A DNA stretch of 64,000 nucleotides from Triticum aestivum (GCF_018294505.1 NC_057794.1:195161201-195225200), one strand, 5' to 3'. Shown: positions 35,826 through 47,734, counted from the first letter of the stretch. The notes: generated by a model from the sequence alone, not told the origin. A program made the numbers and translations.

Positions 35826-38585
35826 GTCATGGAGCATATGAGATGTTCGAGGAGTTGAAGTTAATATTTCAAGAAAATGCCGGATTGAGAGATATGGAGT
35901 CTCCAATAAGTTCTACAGCTGCAAAATGGAGGAGAATAGTTCTGTCAGTGAACATATAGTTGTAATGTCTAGGTACCACAACCACTTGACTCAGCTGGGA
36001 GTTAATTTTCCTGATGATAGTGTCATTGACAGAGTTCTTCAATCACTGCCACCAAGCTACAAGAGCTTCATGGTGAACTATAATATGCAAGGGATGGATA
36101 AGACGATTCTCGAGCTCTTCACAATGCTAAAGGCTGTGGAGGTAGAAATCAAGAAGGAGCATCAAGTGTTGATGGTCAACAAATCACCAGTTTCATTAAA
36201 AAGGGCAAAGGGAAGAAGGGGAACTTCAAGAAGAACAGGAAACAAGTTGCTGCTCAAGTGAAGAAGCCCAAGTCTGAACCAAAGCCTGAGACTGAGTGCT
36301 TCTACTACAAAGGGACTGGTCACTGGAAGCGGAATTGCCCCAAGTATTTGGCAGAGAAGAAGGATGGCAAAGTGAAAGGTATATTTGATATACATGTTAT
36401 TTATGTGTACCTTAGTAATGCTCGCAGTAGCACCTAGGTATTTGATACTGGTTTTGTTGCTAATATTTGCAACTTGAAACAGGGGCTATGGATTTAGAGA
36501 AGATTGGCTAAGGACGAGGTGACGATGCATGTGGGAAATGGTTCCAAAGTCGATGTGATCACCGTCGTCACACTACCTCTACATCTACCTTTGGGATTAG
36601 TTTTAGATTTAAATAATTGTTATTTGGTGCCAGCGTTGAGAATGAACATTATGTCTGGATCTTGTTTGATGCGAGGCAATTATTCATTTAAATCAGAGAA
36701 TAATGGTTGTTCTATTTATATGAGTAATATCTTTTATGGTCATGCACCCTTGACGGGTGGTCTATTTTTACTAAATCTTCATAGTAGTGATACACATGTT
36801 CATAGTATTGAAGCCAAAAGATATACATTTAATAATGATAGTGTGACTTATTTGTGGCACTGCCGTTTAGGTCATATTGGTGTAAAGCGCATGAAGAAAC
36901 TCCATGCTGATGGGCTATTGGAATCACTTGATTCTGAATAACTTGATGCTTGCGAACCATGCCTCATGGGCAAGATGACTAAGACTCCATTCTCCGGAAC
37001 AATGGAGAGGGCAACAGACTTGTTGGAAATAATACATACTGATGTATGTGGTCCGATGAGTGTTTATGCTCGCGAACGGTATCGTTATTTTCTTACCTTT
37101 ATAGATGATTTGAGCAGATATGGGTATATCTACTTGATGAAACATAAGTCTGAAACATTTGAAAAGTTCAAAGAATTTCAGAGTGAAGTGAAAAATCATC
37201 GTAACAATAAAATAAAATTTCTACGATCTGATCGTCGAGGAGAATATTTGAGTTACGAGTTTGGTCTTCATTTGAAACAATGCGGAATAGTTTCGCAACT
37301 CACGACATCTGGAACACCATATCGTAATGGTGTGTACGAATGTTGTAATCGTACTTTACTAGATATGGTGCGATCTATGATGTCTCTCACTGATTTACCG
37401 CTATCGTTTTGGGGTTATGCTTTAGAGACAGCTGCATTCACGTTAAATAGGGCACCATCAAAATCCGTTGAGATGACACCATATGAACTGTGGTTTGTCA
37501 AGAAACCCAAGTTGTTGTTTCTTAAAGTTTGGGGCTATGACGCTTATGTGAAAAAGCTTCAACCTGATAAGCTCGAACCCAAATCGGAGAAATGTGTCTT
37601 CATAGGATACCCAAAGGAGACTGTTGGGTACACCTTCTATCATAGATCCGAAGGCAAGATATTCGTTGCTAAGAACGGATCCTTTCTAGAGAAGGAGTTT
37701 CTCTCGAAAGAAGTGAGTGGGAGGAAAGTAGAACTTGATGAGGTAATTGTACCTGCTCCCTTATTGGAAAGTAGTTCATCACTGAAATCAGTTACAGTTC
37801 CTACACCAGTAAGTGAGGAAGCTAATGATTATGATCATGAAACTTCTGATGACATTACTATCGAACCTCGTAGGTCAACCAGAGTAAGATCCGCACCAGA
37901 GTGGTACGGTAATCCTGTTCTAGAGGTCATGTTACTTGACCATGACGAACCTACGAACTATGAGGAAGCAATGATGAGCCCAAATTCTGCAAAATGGCTT
38001 GAGGCCATGAAATCTGAGACGGGATTCATGTATGAGAACAAAGTGTGTACTTTGGTTGACTTGCTCGATGATCGGTAGGCCATAGAGAATAAATGGATCT
38101 TCAATAAGAAGATTGACGCTGACGGTAATGTTACTATCTACAAAGCTCGACTTGTTGCAAAAAGTTTTCGACAAGTTCAAGGAGTTGACTACGATGAGAC
38201 TTTCTCACCCGTAGCGATGCTTAAGTCCGTCTGAATCATGTTAGAAATTGCCGCATTTTATGATTATGAAATTTGGCAAATGGATGTCAAAACTACATTC
38301 CTTAATGGATATCTTAAAGAAGAGTTGTATATGATGCAACCAGAAGGTTTTGTCGAACCAAAAGGTGCTAACAAAGTGTGCAAGCTCCAGTGATCCATTT
38401 ATGGAGTGATGAAAGCCTCTCGGAGTTGGAATATACATTTTGATAGTGTGATCAAAGCATATGGTTTTATACAGACTTTTGGAGAAGCTTGTATTTACAA
38501 GAAAGTGAGTGGGAGCTCTGTAACATTTCTGATATTATATGTGGATGACATATTGCTGATCGTAAATGATACTGAATTTCTCAAA
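35826..38585 (+). pseudogene. gag-pol of element A, 3' part, truncated in RT
   Basis: This resumes Gag of A after element B. The zinc knuckle also has Tyr instead of the second Cys (codon 36306-36308), as in B. The protease motif is FDTGFV. Integrase (36860-37500) keeps HCRLGH, CEPC, HTDVCG, RSDRRGEY and VYECCN. RT reaches YVDD (38538-38549) and stops at 38585, where sequence jumps into the 3' LTR. RNase H is missing. In-frame stops include TAG near 36437, TAG near 38077, TGA near 38233 and TGA near 38391, plus frameshifts. The longest intact piece is 36966-38078, 370 codons. Confidence 0.92.
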
Positions 38586-39389
38586 TGACGAGGAGTCTCA
38601 AAATGGTCAAGACATAAAGATCGGCATATTGGATGACTATGTTTGGACATCAGAATGGTTCCTGGTGAGTTCGGGCATTTACCGGAGTACTGGGAGTTTA
38701 CTGGAACCCCCCGGGGAGTGTATGGGCCTTATTGGGCCTTAGTGGGAGAGAGGAGGAGGCAGCATAGGAGGGGGCACCCCCCAAGCCCAATCCGAATTGG
38801 GAGGTGGGCCCGGCCCCCCTTTCCTTCCTCCCTCTCTCCTCCTTCCTTCTTCTCCTACTCCTACTTGGAAGTGGGGAATCCTACTCCCGGTGGGAGTAGG
38901 ACTCCCCTAGGGTACGCCATAGAGGGCCGGCCCTCCCCCCTCCTCCACTCCTTTATATACGGGGGAAGGGGCTCCCATAGACACACAAGTTGATCATTGT
39001 CTTAGCCGTGTGTGGTTCCCCCTCCACCATAATCCACCTTAGTCATATCATTGCTGTGCTTAGGCGAAGCCCTCCGCCGGTAGCTTCATCATCACCGTCA
39101 TTACGCCGTCGTGCTGACGAAACTCTCCCTCGACACTCAGCTGGATCTAGAGTTCGTGGGACGTCACCGAGCTGAACGTGTGCAGATCATGGAGGTGCCA
39201 TATCTTCGGTGCTAGGATTGGTCGGATCGTGAAGATGTTTGACTACATCAACCACATTGTCATAACGCTTCCACTTACGGTCTACGAGGGTACATGGACA
39301 ACACTCTTCCCCTCTTGTTGCTATGCATCACCTAGATAGATCTTGCGTGTGCATAGGATTTTTTTTTGAAATTACTGTGTTCCCCAACA
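38586..39389 (+). repeat. 3' LTR of element A, 5'-truncated
   Basis: The sequence from 'atgacgaggagtctc' matches the 5' LTR from about 22433 to its end. The preceding ~0.9 kb of LTR is deleted together with RNase H. Confidence 0.9.
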
Positions 39390-39394
39390 CGTTG
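39390..39394. repeat. Target-site duplication CGTTG (right copy) of element A
   Basis: Exact repeat of 21501-21505. Confidence 0.93.
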
Positions 39395-39632
39395 TTGGGT
39401 CATGTATGCATGTCCCTGTAAGTTAGTGCCACCTTGGGTTTACGACTAGTCATGTCAGCCCGGGTTCTCTGTCATATGGATGCTAGCGACAGTATCATAT
39501 ACGTGACCCAAAAGGCACAAATGCTCCTGGGCCAGGTAAGGTGGCACCCATGGGGAAACCATGCGTGAGGCCGCAAAGAGATAGGATGTGTTACATGCTA
39601 GATCAGTGTGACTTAGGATCGGGGTCCTGACA
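39395..39632 (+). mobile_element. Long Gypsy LTR F, terminal part
   Basis: The sequence continues LTR F after element A and ends GGGGTCCTGACA. The expected TGGTATCAGAGC primer-binding site does not follow, so this is either a 3' or solo LTR end, or the internal part is gone. Confidence 0.65.
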
Positions 39633-39870
39633 GCGGCGTGGTGGAGGCGGAGATGGGAACGGGGGAGGCAGGACCACGCAGGTGCCTGTTTTTTTCTTTT
39701 TTCTCACACGTATCGTTTCAGGTTTGAGGAGTGCAGGTTAAATGTTAAAAATCACAGGTGGTATTTTGTAAAAACACCATGACGGTGAGTGGGCGGGCAG
39801 AAGCACTAATTGCTTTATCATTAGGGAAAGAATGGTTTTTGCTCCGTTTTTCTTTTTAGAGTGGATCTGT
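39633..39870. other. Unassigned 240 bp between LTR F and the next LTR-like region
   Basis: GC-rich for the first 60 bp, then AT-rich with a T-run near 39692. I see no gene, repeat end or duplication in it. Confidence 0.4.
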
Positions 39871-39875
39871 GGCCT

Positions 39876-40970
39876 TGCAACCTGGGAGATCATCATCATT
39901 TCTTATCCCAAGTGGTTCATCAGTCTCAAATCTTTTCCAAGATCATGTCATTTCCATTCTAGCCCAACTCCATAATTCTTTTTCTTGGGAATATTCCTTT
40001 TCTATTAAAGGAATAACCCTATTTTCCCTATGTTGTGAAGCAACCTATATTTCTGTCAATCCCAAAATTCCCAAATAATTCTCATAGTTTCTTTGGGTCA
40101 TATATTGCTCAAATATGCCCAAACTTTTCCTTGGCCAGCGCAAAAATAATTGTCCAATATTACTTCTTCAATTATGTCCAGAGTGGCACTTTGTGAAGGA
40201 AGTGCCTATCCTTTCTTTATTGTTGCCAAACTTTTTTGGCATTATTTTATGTCCAAATTATTACCTCATGAAAAACTTCATTGACTTAATTTGCCTAGAC
40301 AACCTTCCTCAGTGATTTTTCAAAGTTTCTGTCAAACAGAAGCCGTTGTGAAGGAAGTACTAGCTAGGAGTATCCAAATGAGTTGAAATCTTGCATTCCA
40401 CTTCATGTGCTCATATCATTACACTCCTCCAATTTTCAGCTCCATACAATCATCTATGTGAGCATAGGATCAAATCTTTGCTTCTGTCAATATTTTTAGG
40501 TTGTGAAGCAAGTATATTTTATGTTGCTTCATTTTAGCTGATCATTTACCACAACATTCTCATTACCACGAAACCTCTCTCCATCAAATTTGAGATCAAT
40601 TAATCAAGCCAACACTTCTCTAGAAGTTTCTGAAATTTCTGGACGGAGAGGATAGCTCTGAAGGAAGTACCATTTTGGCTAGTTCATTTGGTATGAAATT
40701 TTTATAGAATCTTCTTACGTTCATATGACCTTGATCTAACAAATTTCATCTTAGTTTGTTATTGTATGTGAGTGCCTCTTCTTAATCAAGTTTCTGGACC
40801 AATTTTGCAACTACTAAGCAACCCTATTGTTTTGTGCTCCATTTCTTATCTAATTTCTCAGGATTATAGTCCTTCCTAAGATAAACCTCCCAGCCATTGG
40901 GTTTGGCCCTTAGCTCTTCTCTGGTGATCACAGGTGTGAAGCCAAGTTTGCTACAAAAAACATGTGAAGC
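39876..40970 (+). repeat. Degenerate tandem array with ~155 bp period
   Basis: A TGTGAAG-type motif, usually continuing GAAGTAC or CAAG/CAACC, recurs at 40034, 40192, 40347, 40502, 40657, 40812 and 40963. The steps are 158, 155, 155, 155, 155 and 151 bp, with a weaker 'gcaacct' match at about 39877. Several units also carry AGTTTCTG shortly before the motif. Between motifs the units are strongly diverged. Confidence 0.6.
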
Positions 40971-41487
40971 TTGTTTCTTTCTTTTCCCACTCCATGTGAT
41001 CGTTTCATTGCTTCAGGGCTGCTCTATCTTGGAGGGACTTCACCGTAGACAACGTTTGCTTGCCACTCATGACCTCTCTTTGTCATGTCGCGTGGTGACC
41101 GCGCAGCTGGCACGCATGTGCACGTTCTCTGTGCGCTGTGGCCGCGTCCAGGACGTCGCCTAGCTTAGGCCCCACTCCCTCTCCTCGTCTTCGCGCGTGT
41201 GACCTTGTATAGCAGCTCTGCCTCATCGTCCCCTTCTCCCTAGACCCCTCTCCCCCTCCTGTAGCTTCCTCGCCGGAGCTAGCCGCCGAGCGCCCATGGG
41301 GGCATTGTGCTCCGTTTGTTCCTGAGCTCGTATCAGCCTCTTTCTCGCTATTCCTGGCTCCTTCTCCACCCCGCGAGCCTCCTCTATCTCCCGCCAGTCT
41401 TATCCGCCTCTCCGTGAGCTCTTGTCCTAGCCGGAGCCTTGGCCGGACCCGACCGGCGGCTCTCGGTCCCGGGCACCACGCCCTCGC

Positions 41488-41498
41488 CTATTTAAGGC
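41488..41498 (+). promoter_or_regulatory. TATA-like promoter site of LTR-like sequence G
   Basis: CTATTTAAGGC lies in a GC-rich stretch, followed at the expected distance by a pyrimidine-rich leader (ctcaccactcacctcc). Confidence 0.5.
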
Positions 41499-43473
41499 CA
41501 CCCTGACCCCGTCTTTCCTCACCACTCACCTCCACACCCTCCCAATCTCTCCCTAGAGCTGGAGGGCCATCTTCCTCCTCTCCGGCCATCCACCTCGCCG
41601 CTCGGCCCTCTCCAACTCCCACTCACTCCGGCCCCTCCCGGCACATCCCGAGCACATATTCGAGCCCCTGAAGCCCTGCTGATCCTCCTCCACCCCTCCA
41701 TTGCTTGGATGGTGGACGGAACCCTGATTTCCCTGCGCTCGAAGCCAGTCGCCGCCGAGACGGCAACGCCGACGTCGTTTGACTCCCGTTCAAGATCCTG
41801 CGGGTACACGGAGGTCCGCCTCCAGGCGCTCGTCCCGTTCCCGCCGTCGCACTTCTCTCCCGTGGCCTCCTCGCCGGCCAGCCGCGCCGGAGAGCGCCAC
41901 TCCTTCCTGTGCCAGGCGCGCGCGGGAGCAGGACGATCACTCTGCAGCCGGGCTCCACGCCCCAGAGACCCATCCCAATGGGCCCAGCCCGTTAAAAGGT
42001 GGCGTATTCCACAAGAATACGTTTTCTTTTACTCAAAGTGTATTCTCCCAGATCCGCGGTAAGGAAAATGCTTTCCTTTAATGCATACATATTTTCCTTA
42101 GTGCGCTTTCTCTTTTCTCAGTGGAATAACTGTCTAGGACCCGTATGTAAATAAAATATTTGTAGATAGGTCCCTAGCAGTCAAACCCTCATATCTTTTT
42201 GCTCACAACTCCAAATGAGGTGATTCCAAAGCCCACTTCTTCGTCTCGTCAAGACCGTTCTGTTGGGAACATTTTCATGATGTTGTAACATTTTAAAAAT
42301 GACCATTATGCCCTTGCCCTTATTCAGCCTCGTCCGAGAGAGAAAGATCTCCGGCGATTCTTTCCGCGAGCTTCACGCATTTCTTCCCGATGAATCCCTC
42401 CACCCAAGTCAAGCCACACCCTCCATTTGCATGATTGCAATGCAGTGACATGGTTTATTTATTTAAACTTGCTTAAAATGTTGCATTAGCTATGTATGAA
42501 TTATTCATGGCATTTCTTGGAGTTGTTTTGATCTTGCTATTGCCATGATGATGATTGGAGTTCTAGGACTAATATTTTGTAGTTTATGAGGATGACATGT
42601 GGCCATTAGATTATTATTGCCTCATATTAAGATTACTTTCATGTTGATATCTGATATTATGCTTGAAGTATTATATTAGATTTGATGCAATCATGTGGAT
42701 CTTAGGTTAATATTTTGATCTTGTTATTGGATTAGCAATATGTTGGTACTCGGATTCATCATGATAGTAGTAATATGTTGCCCTTGGAGTATTTTTATAT
42801 GACGATGTTATGCTTTGGATTATTTGTTGGATATTGCTATGACTTGGATTATAGGTTGATAGATGATATAAGAGTATCAATTATCATTGTTATATTTTGG
42901 GTTTAAATTTCGTTATTAAGTTGGTTAGGTGGCACCGAACGGGGTTTTCCACTACAACCACATTTGCCTTTATGGGAAGGCCCTAATGCGGTCTATTGGC
43001 ATGCCTCTCGCGAGTGCCTCCAACGAGGGAAGGTTATGGACGCGCGCTACCCTGATCAAGTAGGCGGACATAAGCCTTGTGTGCCCGTAGTTGTTGTAGG
43101 CGCCTTTTTGTCCCCGTTAGGGACCGTTTATGTTTGGCGACGACGGTGGTGGTGGATGGCACGGGTTGACATCGGGGCCACCCATGAATTATCCCAATGG
43201 GGAGTTGGTTGGAGTGGCCGGGAGAGTGTCATGCAGTAGATCGGTTTTGTCGGAACGACATTGGTCCACCCGAATGGGAGCATGAGGCCATGGGTTCCAT
43301 GGTGTGGGTACAGTGTGCTAACCTCTGCAGAGTGTGTGTGTCTGTGTTTAGTCTATCAATAGCCGCATCCTCAATCATGGGCACAAGTCCGTACTAGGTC
43401 AGACCATTCGATCAACACTCACATGACGGAATGACTTATAGGTAACTTATATGTTGATATTGTGATCAGTAAT

Positions 43474-43938
43474 TGAGGGAGTCCTGGACTAAGGGGTCCT
43501 CGGGTGTCCGTTTTGTTGGGCATGCGCCGAACAATTGGGCCATGAAAATAAAAGATGGAAGACTTTCTCCCGTGTCCAGATAGGACTCTTCTTTGCGGGG
43601 ACGGCAAGCCAGGCGGCCCGATATACTATTTCCTTTCTATGTAACCGACTTTGTATAAACCTAGTCCCCTCCAGTGTCTATGTAAACTGGAGGATTTAGT
43701 CTGTAGAGACAACGATAATCAGATAGGCTAGACTTCTAGGGTTTCAGCCATTACAATCTCGTGGTACATCAACTCTTGTAACCCCAATACTCATCAATAT
43801 TAATCTAGCAGGACGTAGGGTTTTACCTCCATCGAGAGGGCCCGAACCTGGGTAAACATTGTGTTCCCTGTCTCCTATTACCATCAACCTCAGACGAATA
43901 GTTCGGGACCCCGTACCCAAGATCCGCCGGTTTTGACA
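43474..43938 (+). repeat. 5' LTR of element C
   Basis: 465 bp. The TATA region reads 'gtctatgtaaac', while the 3' LTR has 'gtctatataaac', so the 5' promoter has lost its TATA match. Inverted flanks CCTCCAGT and ACTGGAGG surround this site. Confidence 0.85.
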
Positions 43939-43945
43939 CCAGCAT

Positions 43946-43963
43946 TGGTGCTTTCATTGAGAG
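43946..43963 (+). promoter_or_regulatory. Putative primer-binding region of element C
   Basis: TGGTGCTTTCATTGAGAG follows the LTR end by seven bases, the place of the primer-binding site. I cannot match it to a tRNA with confidence. Confidence 0.4.
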
Positions 43964-43970
43964 TTCCACT

Positions 43971-46900
43971 GTGTCGCCACCAAGAGGTTCGATGGCCCCG
44001 TCAATCATCCACAACAACATTGTCCAGGGAGTAACCTTCCTCCCCGGACAGATCTTAGTGTTCGGCGGCTTCGCACTACGGGCCAACTCGCTTGGCCATC
44101 TAGAGAAGATCAATAGCTACGTCGCTGGCCATCAGGTCAGATTTGGAAGCTTGAAATACGTCGCGGACATCCGTGGAGACTTGATCTTCGACGGATTCGA
44201 GACCGCGGTAGTAGACGCTCCCTGTCACCACGATGAACATGACTTAAATCTGTCATTGAACCACACACAGGAGATGGAACCTACAACTGCTCCGGCTCTA
44301 GATCCGGAGCAGATCACGCCATCCAAGGATGAGAGGCTCAGCCCCGCCGTGGAGGCCGTAGACTCAGCGGCTTTTGAGCCGCACATAGACCCAACATCAA
44401 GTGAGATCTGTGTTGCCAGAACCACGAACACATTTCCAGCTACAAGTTCAGAGGCATGTGCGTCCGCGCACGACGAGCTTGATCGGGCGTCCATCGTTGA
44501 ATTCAGCTCCGCGGACATCTTCCGGCACTCACCTTTTGGCACCGTGCTAAACTCCTTAAAAACACTCTCCCTAGCGGGGGACTCACGACCGAATTATATC
44601 CGGTTCGAACAGGAGACCGATGACGGAGAATTTCGCTTCCCACCGCCCGCCCACTTGATAGCCACTATCGAAGACCTAACTGATATGCTCGATTACGGCT
44701 CTGACGACATCGACGGTATGGACGAAGATGCCGGAGAAGAAGAGGCCCAAAACCCGTCTTTTACCGGACGTTGGACGACCACTTCCTCGTATGACGTATA
44801 CATGGTGGATGCACCAAAAGAGAATAGCGGCGATGACAAGGAAGATCTGGTTGAGGATAACCCCCCCGAGATACAACCAAAGCGCCGGCGTAAGTGGCGC
44901 CGCTCTAAGTCACGCCGCAGCAAAGACAGCAACACCGGCACAGGAGAAGATAACACTCCGGACAGTGTCGAAGACAATGAAGACCCCGTTCAGCCAACTT
45001 CTGAATAGGACGAATGGGAAGATGGGCGAGTCAGCCCTAACGAACAGGCCGTACACTAAGACTTGGAGGACAATAATTACCTTCCACTCTCCGAGGATGA
45101 GGCAAGCCTCGGCACTGAGGATTTCATCGTGCCTGAGGAGCCTCTTGAGCAGGAGCGCTTCAGGTGCCAGCTGATAGCCACTGCAAGGAGCCTGAAAAAG
45201 AAGCAAAAACCACTTCAAGCTGATCAAGATCTTCTCAATGACAGATGGACTAGTGTCCTCGAAGTCGAAGAATACGACCTTAATTGACCACTCAAAAGTT
45301 ACCCGAAGTGCAAATTACTACCTCAATTCGATTTCGAGGCGCTGGAGCCCGTGCCATCAGCGCACAATGCGGCTGATCGACTGGCACGTGGCTGGGACAA
45401 AGCGGCAACCCAAGCCGAACACCAGCCCGTCGTACCTCGCCGTAAAGGCAGAGACAAAACTGCTCAGGGATACACGCGTGATCTCCGGTAGGGCCTGAAG
45501 AATAAAACAGGTCCGTCCAGATCGATCTACGGATCACGGGGGCGTGCCTCGACGCGCGACGATGGCTATCTAGCCGAACATGGCAAGTACAATTACGTCC
45601 GAGCCGAAAGCTACAGACGGACTCCATCCGAACTACGTCACGAACTAGCCCGATATAAAGGCGCCGCACACCCTCTCTGCTTCACTGATGAAGTCATGGA
45701 ACATGAATTCCCAGAAGGGTTCAAACCCGTGAATATCAAATCATACGATGGAACCACAGACCCTGCGGTATGGATTGAAGACTTCATTCTCCATATTCAT
45801 ATGGCCCGCGGCGATGACCTTCATGCCATTAAATACCTCCCCCTAAAACTCAAAGAGCCAGCCCGGCACTAGCTGAACAGCCTGCCTGAAAATTCCATTG
45901 GCACCTGGGAGGACTTGGAAGAACCCTTCCTTGACAACTTCCAAGGTACATATGTTCGACCTCCGGATGCCGATGACTTAAGTCACATAATTCAACAGCC
46001 GGGAGAGTCGGCCAGGAAACTCTCGACTAGGTTCGTAACTAAAAAGAACTAGATCGTCGACTGTCCAGATGCCGAAGCATTGGCGGCCTTCAAAAACAGC
46101 ATCCTGTGCGAATGGCTCGCCCGACACCTCGGCCAAGAGAAGCCAAAGTCCATGGCAGCCCTTACGGCACTTATGACCCACTTTTGCGCGGGCAAAGATA
46201 GCTGGCTAGCTCGTAGCAATAATAGGGCAACCGAACCTGGCACTGCGAAAGCCAAGAATAGCAACGGCAAGCCCCAACGCAACAGACACAAGCGTCGAAA
46301 CAACGGTGACAATGCCGACGACACGGCGGTCAACGCCGGATTCAGCGGTTCCAAGTCCGGCCAGCAGAAGAAGCCGTTCAAAAGGAACAATTCGGGCCCA
46401 TCCAGCTAGGACCGCATACTCGATCGCCCATGCCAGATACACGGCACTCTTGACAAACCAGCCAATCACAACAACAGAGACTATTGGGTTTTTAAACAGG
46501 CCGGCAAGTTAAATGCCGAAGACAAAGAGAAGGGGTCGCAAAGCGAGAATGACGAGGAGGATCCCCGTCAACCAAACACATGGGGACAGAAGAAGTTTCT
46601 TCCACAAATCAAAATGGTGAACATGATATACACCACCCATATCCTAAAGAGGGAGCGCAAAAGCGTGCTTAGGGACGTCTATGCGATAGAGCCAGTCGCC
46701 CCAAAATTCAACCCATGGTCGTCATGCCCGATCACTTTCGATCGCAGGGATCATCCGACCAGTATCCGTCATGGCAGTTCAGCCGCACCAGTCCACGATC
46801 CAATAATGGATGGATGTCATCTCACACGAGTCCTCATGGACGGCGGCAGCAGCCTCAACCTGCTTTACCAGGATACATTGCGCAAAATGGGCATCGACCC

Positions 46901-47274
46901 ATCAAGGATCAAGCCCACCAACACCACCTTTAAAGGAGTTATACCAGGGGTAGAGGCCCGCTTCTCGGGCTCAATCACATTGGAGGTCGTCTTCAGATCT
47001 CCGGACAACTTCCGAAGCGAGGAGTTAATCTTCGATATCGTCCCCTTCCACAGTAGCTATCACGCACTGCTCGGACGAACTGCGTTTGCCCGATTCAATG
47101 CGGTGCCGCACTATGCTTATATCAAGCTCAAGATGCCCGGACCATGAGGTGTCATAACAGTCAATGGAAATACGGAGCGCACCACTACCCTGGCAGCAGA
47201 AGTACAGAGCGCCCTCCGCAAGCAGAACCTTAGTTCGGCAGCCGTACTCCCGGACACTGTCAAACGAGTCCGGA
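43971..47274 (+). pseudogene. gag-protease of element C, eight in-frame stops and no frameshift
   Basis: One reading frame runs the whole 3.3 kb. An acidic N-terminal region with a basic patch (KRRRKWRRSKSRRSK) ends at TAG 45006. The capsid-like Gag region (about 45680-46190) is followed by a basic Lys/Arg/Asn-rich region, a worn Cys/His knuckle near 46430-46500 (Tyr at one Cys), and an aspartic protease with DGG at 46839-46847 and ALLGRTAF further on. Stops are at 45006, 45057, 45285, 45489, 45870, 46050, 46407 and 47145. The frame is cut by the Cassandra element after 47274 and resumes at 47999. The longest open pieces are 43971-45008 (345 codons) and 46614-47147. Confidence 0.85.
47270..47274. 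repeat. Target-site duplication of Cassandra, left copy (CCGGA)
   Basis: Pairs with CCGAA at 47999-48003, one base changed. Confidence 0.75.
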
Positions 47275-47538
47275 CGTGATAGCCTGGCTTATTAGGGATG
47301 GTAGACTACTCATATCAATATGGAATTCCTTCTTTTCCAGGAGCCCATTCGGAAAGAACTCCAAAGTTAAGCTTGCTCGGCTTGGAGTAGTTTCAGGATG
47401 GGTAACCGACCGGGAAGTTGCTCCCGGGTGCGCATGAGTGAGGACAAAGTGCGCAGAAAAGACTAGTATTGATCTATGGGGCCAGTCTAGATCCCGCGAG
47501 GAGTAACGACCACCGGCGGGTGTGTCCGGGGCGTTACA
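47275..47538 (+). repeat. 5' LTR of Cassandra
   Basis: The LTR reads CGTGATAGCC...GGGCGTTACA. The first base differs from the TGTGATAGCC of the 3' LTR, so the terminal TG has been lost. Confidence 0.9.
47295..47434 (+). ncRNA. 5S-rRNA-like sequence in the 5' LTR of Cassandra
   Basis: The stretch follows plant 5S rRNA through its internal promoter: AACTCCAAAGTTAAGC with the box A region, then CAGGATGGGTAACC and GGGAAGTTGCTCCCG with the box C region. Substitutions are spread throughout, so it is not a standard 5S gene. In the Cassandra family this part is transcribed by RNA polymerase III; whether this copy can be is unknown. Confidence 0.85.
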
Positions 47539-47541
47539 AGT

Positions 47542-47554
47542 TGGTATCAGAGCC
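47542..47554 (+). promoter_or_regulatory. Primer-binding site of Cassandra, tRNA-Met
   Basis: TGGTATCAGAGCC is exact and lies three bases after the LTR. Confidence 0.92.
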
Positions 47555-47717
47555 AACCCTCGCGGTTACACGGATGTTTGCGGACAAGTGCGTGGTCATG
47601 TTGTGCATGACGTTTGTGACCCATTGTGGCACACGGCATGGCACATGTGCCGGACTGAAAATACAGATGTTTGTGCCAAGAGGGAACGTTCTTGTGGCCC
47701 GACGAGGATGTAGGTTC

Positions 47718-47734
47718 CTCTCAGTGGGGGTGTA
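47718..47734 (+). promoter_or_regulatory. Purine-rich tract of Cassandra
   Basis: 'tctcagtgggggtgta' directly precedes the 3' LTR; the run of five G is the likely plus-strand primer. Confidence 0.55.

Larger units (their letters stand above)
21506..39389 (+). mobile_element. Copia LTR retrotransposon A (BARE/Angela-related)
   Basis: The element starts TGAAGGAAATATGCCC and ends TTCCCCAACA, with CGTTG on both sides. It holds a 1710 bp 5' LTR, a tRNA-Met primer-binding site, a gag-pol pseudogene split by element B, and a 3' LTR fragment joined directly to the RT region. RNase H, the polypurine tract and the first ~0.9 kb of the 3' LTR were lost in one deletion at about 38585. Domain order gag-PR-INT-RT shows Copia. 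Confidence 0.92.
39871..43473 (+). mobile_element. LTR-like Gypsy sequence G
   Basis: About 3.6 kb of non-coding sequence has the usual order of a long Triticeae Gypsy LTR: AT-rich upstream part with a periodic array (39876-40970), a GC-rich promoter and leader around a TATA-like site (41488-41498), then AT-rich sequence to 43473. Neither end of the LTR can be fixed; the Fatima-type element borders it on the right without a target duplication. ORFs at 41519-42081 overlap on both strands and are compositional. Confidence 0.5.

Noticed and set aside
39876..40970. CRISPR-like or satellite array
   Set aside because: Repeats are short, degenerate motifs at ~155 bp steps in a plant LTR context, not conserved direct repeats with uniform spacers, and units are too diverged for a satellite.
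41519..42081. ORFs of ~96-117 codons on both strands next to a TATA-like site
   Set aside because: Opposite-strand frames of similar length in a GC-rich leader; no domain or conserved pattern seen. More likely an LTR leader than a gene.
47295..47434. Functional 5S rRNA gene
   Set aside because: The resemblance is clear, but substitutions are spread along the molecule and the sequence is part of a retrotransposon LTR repeated at 47755.
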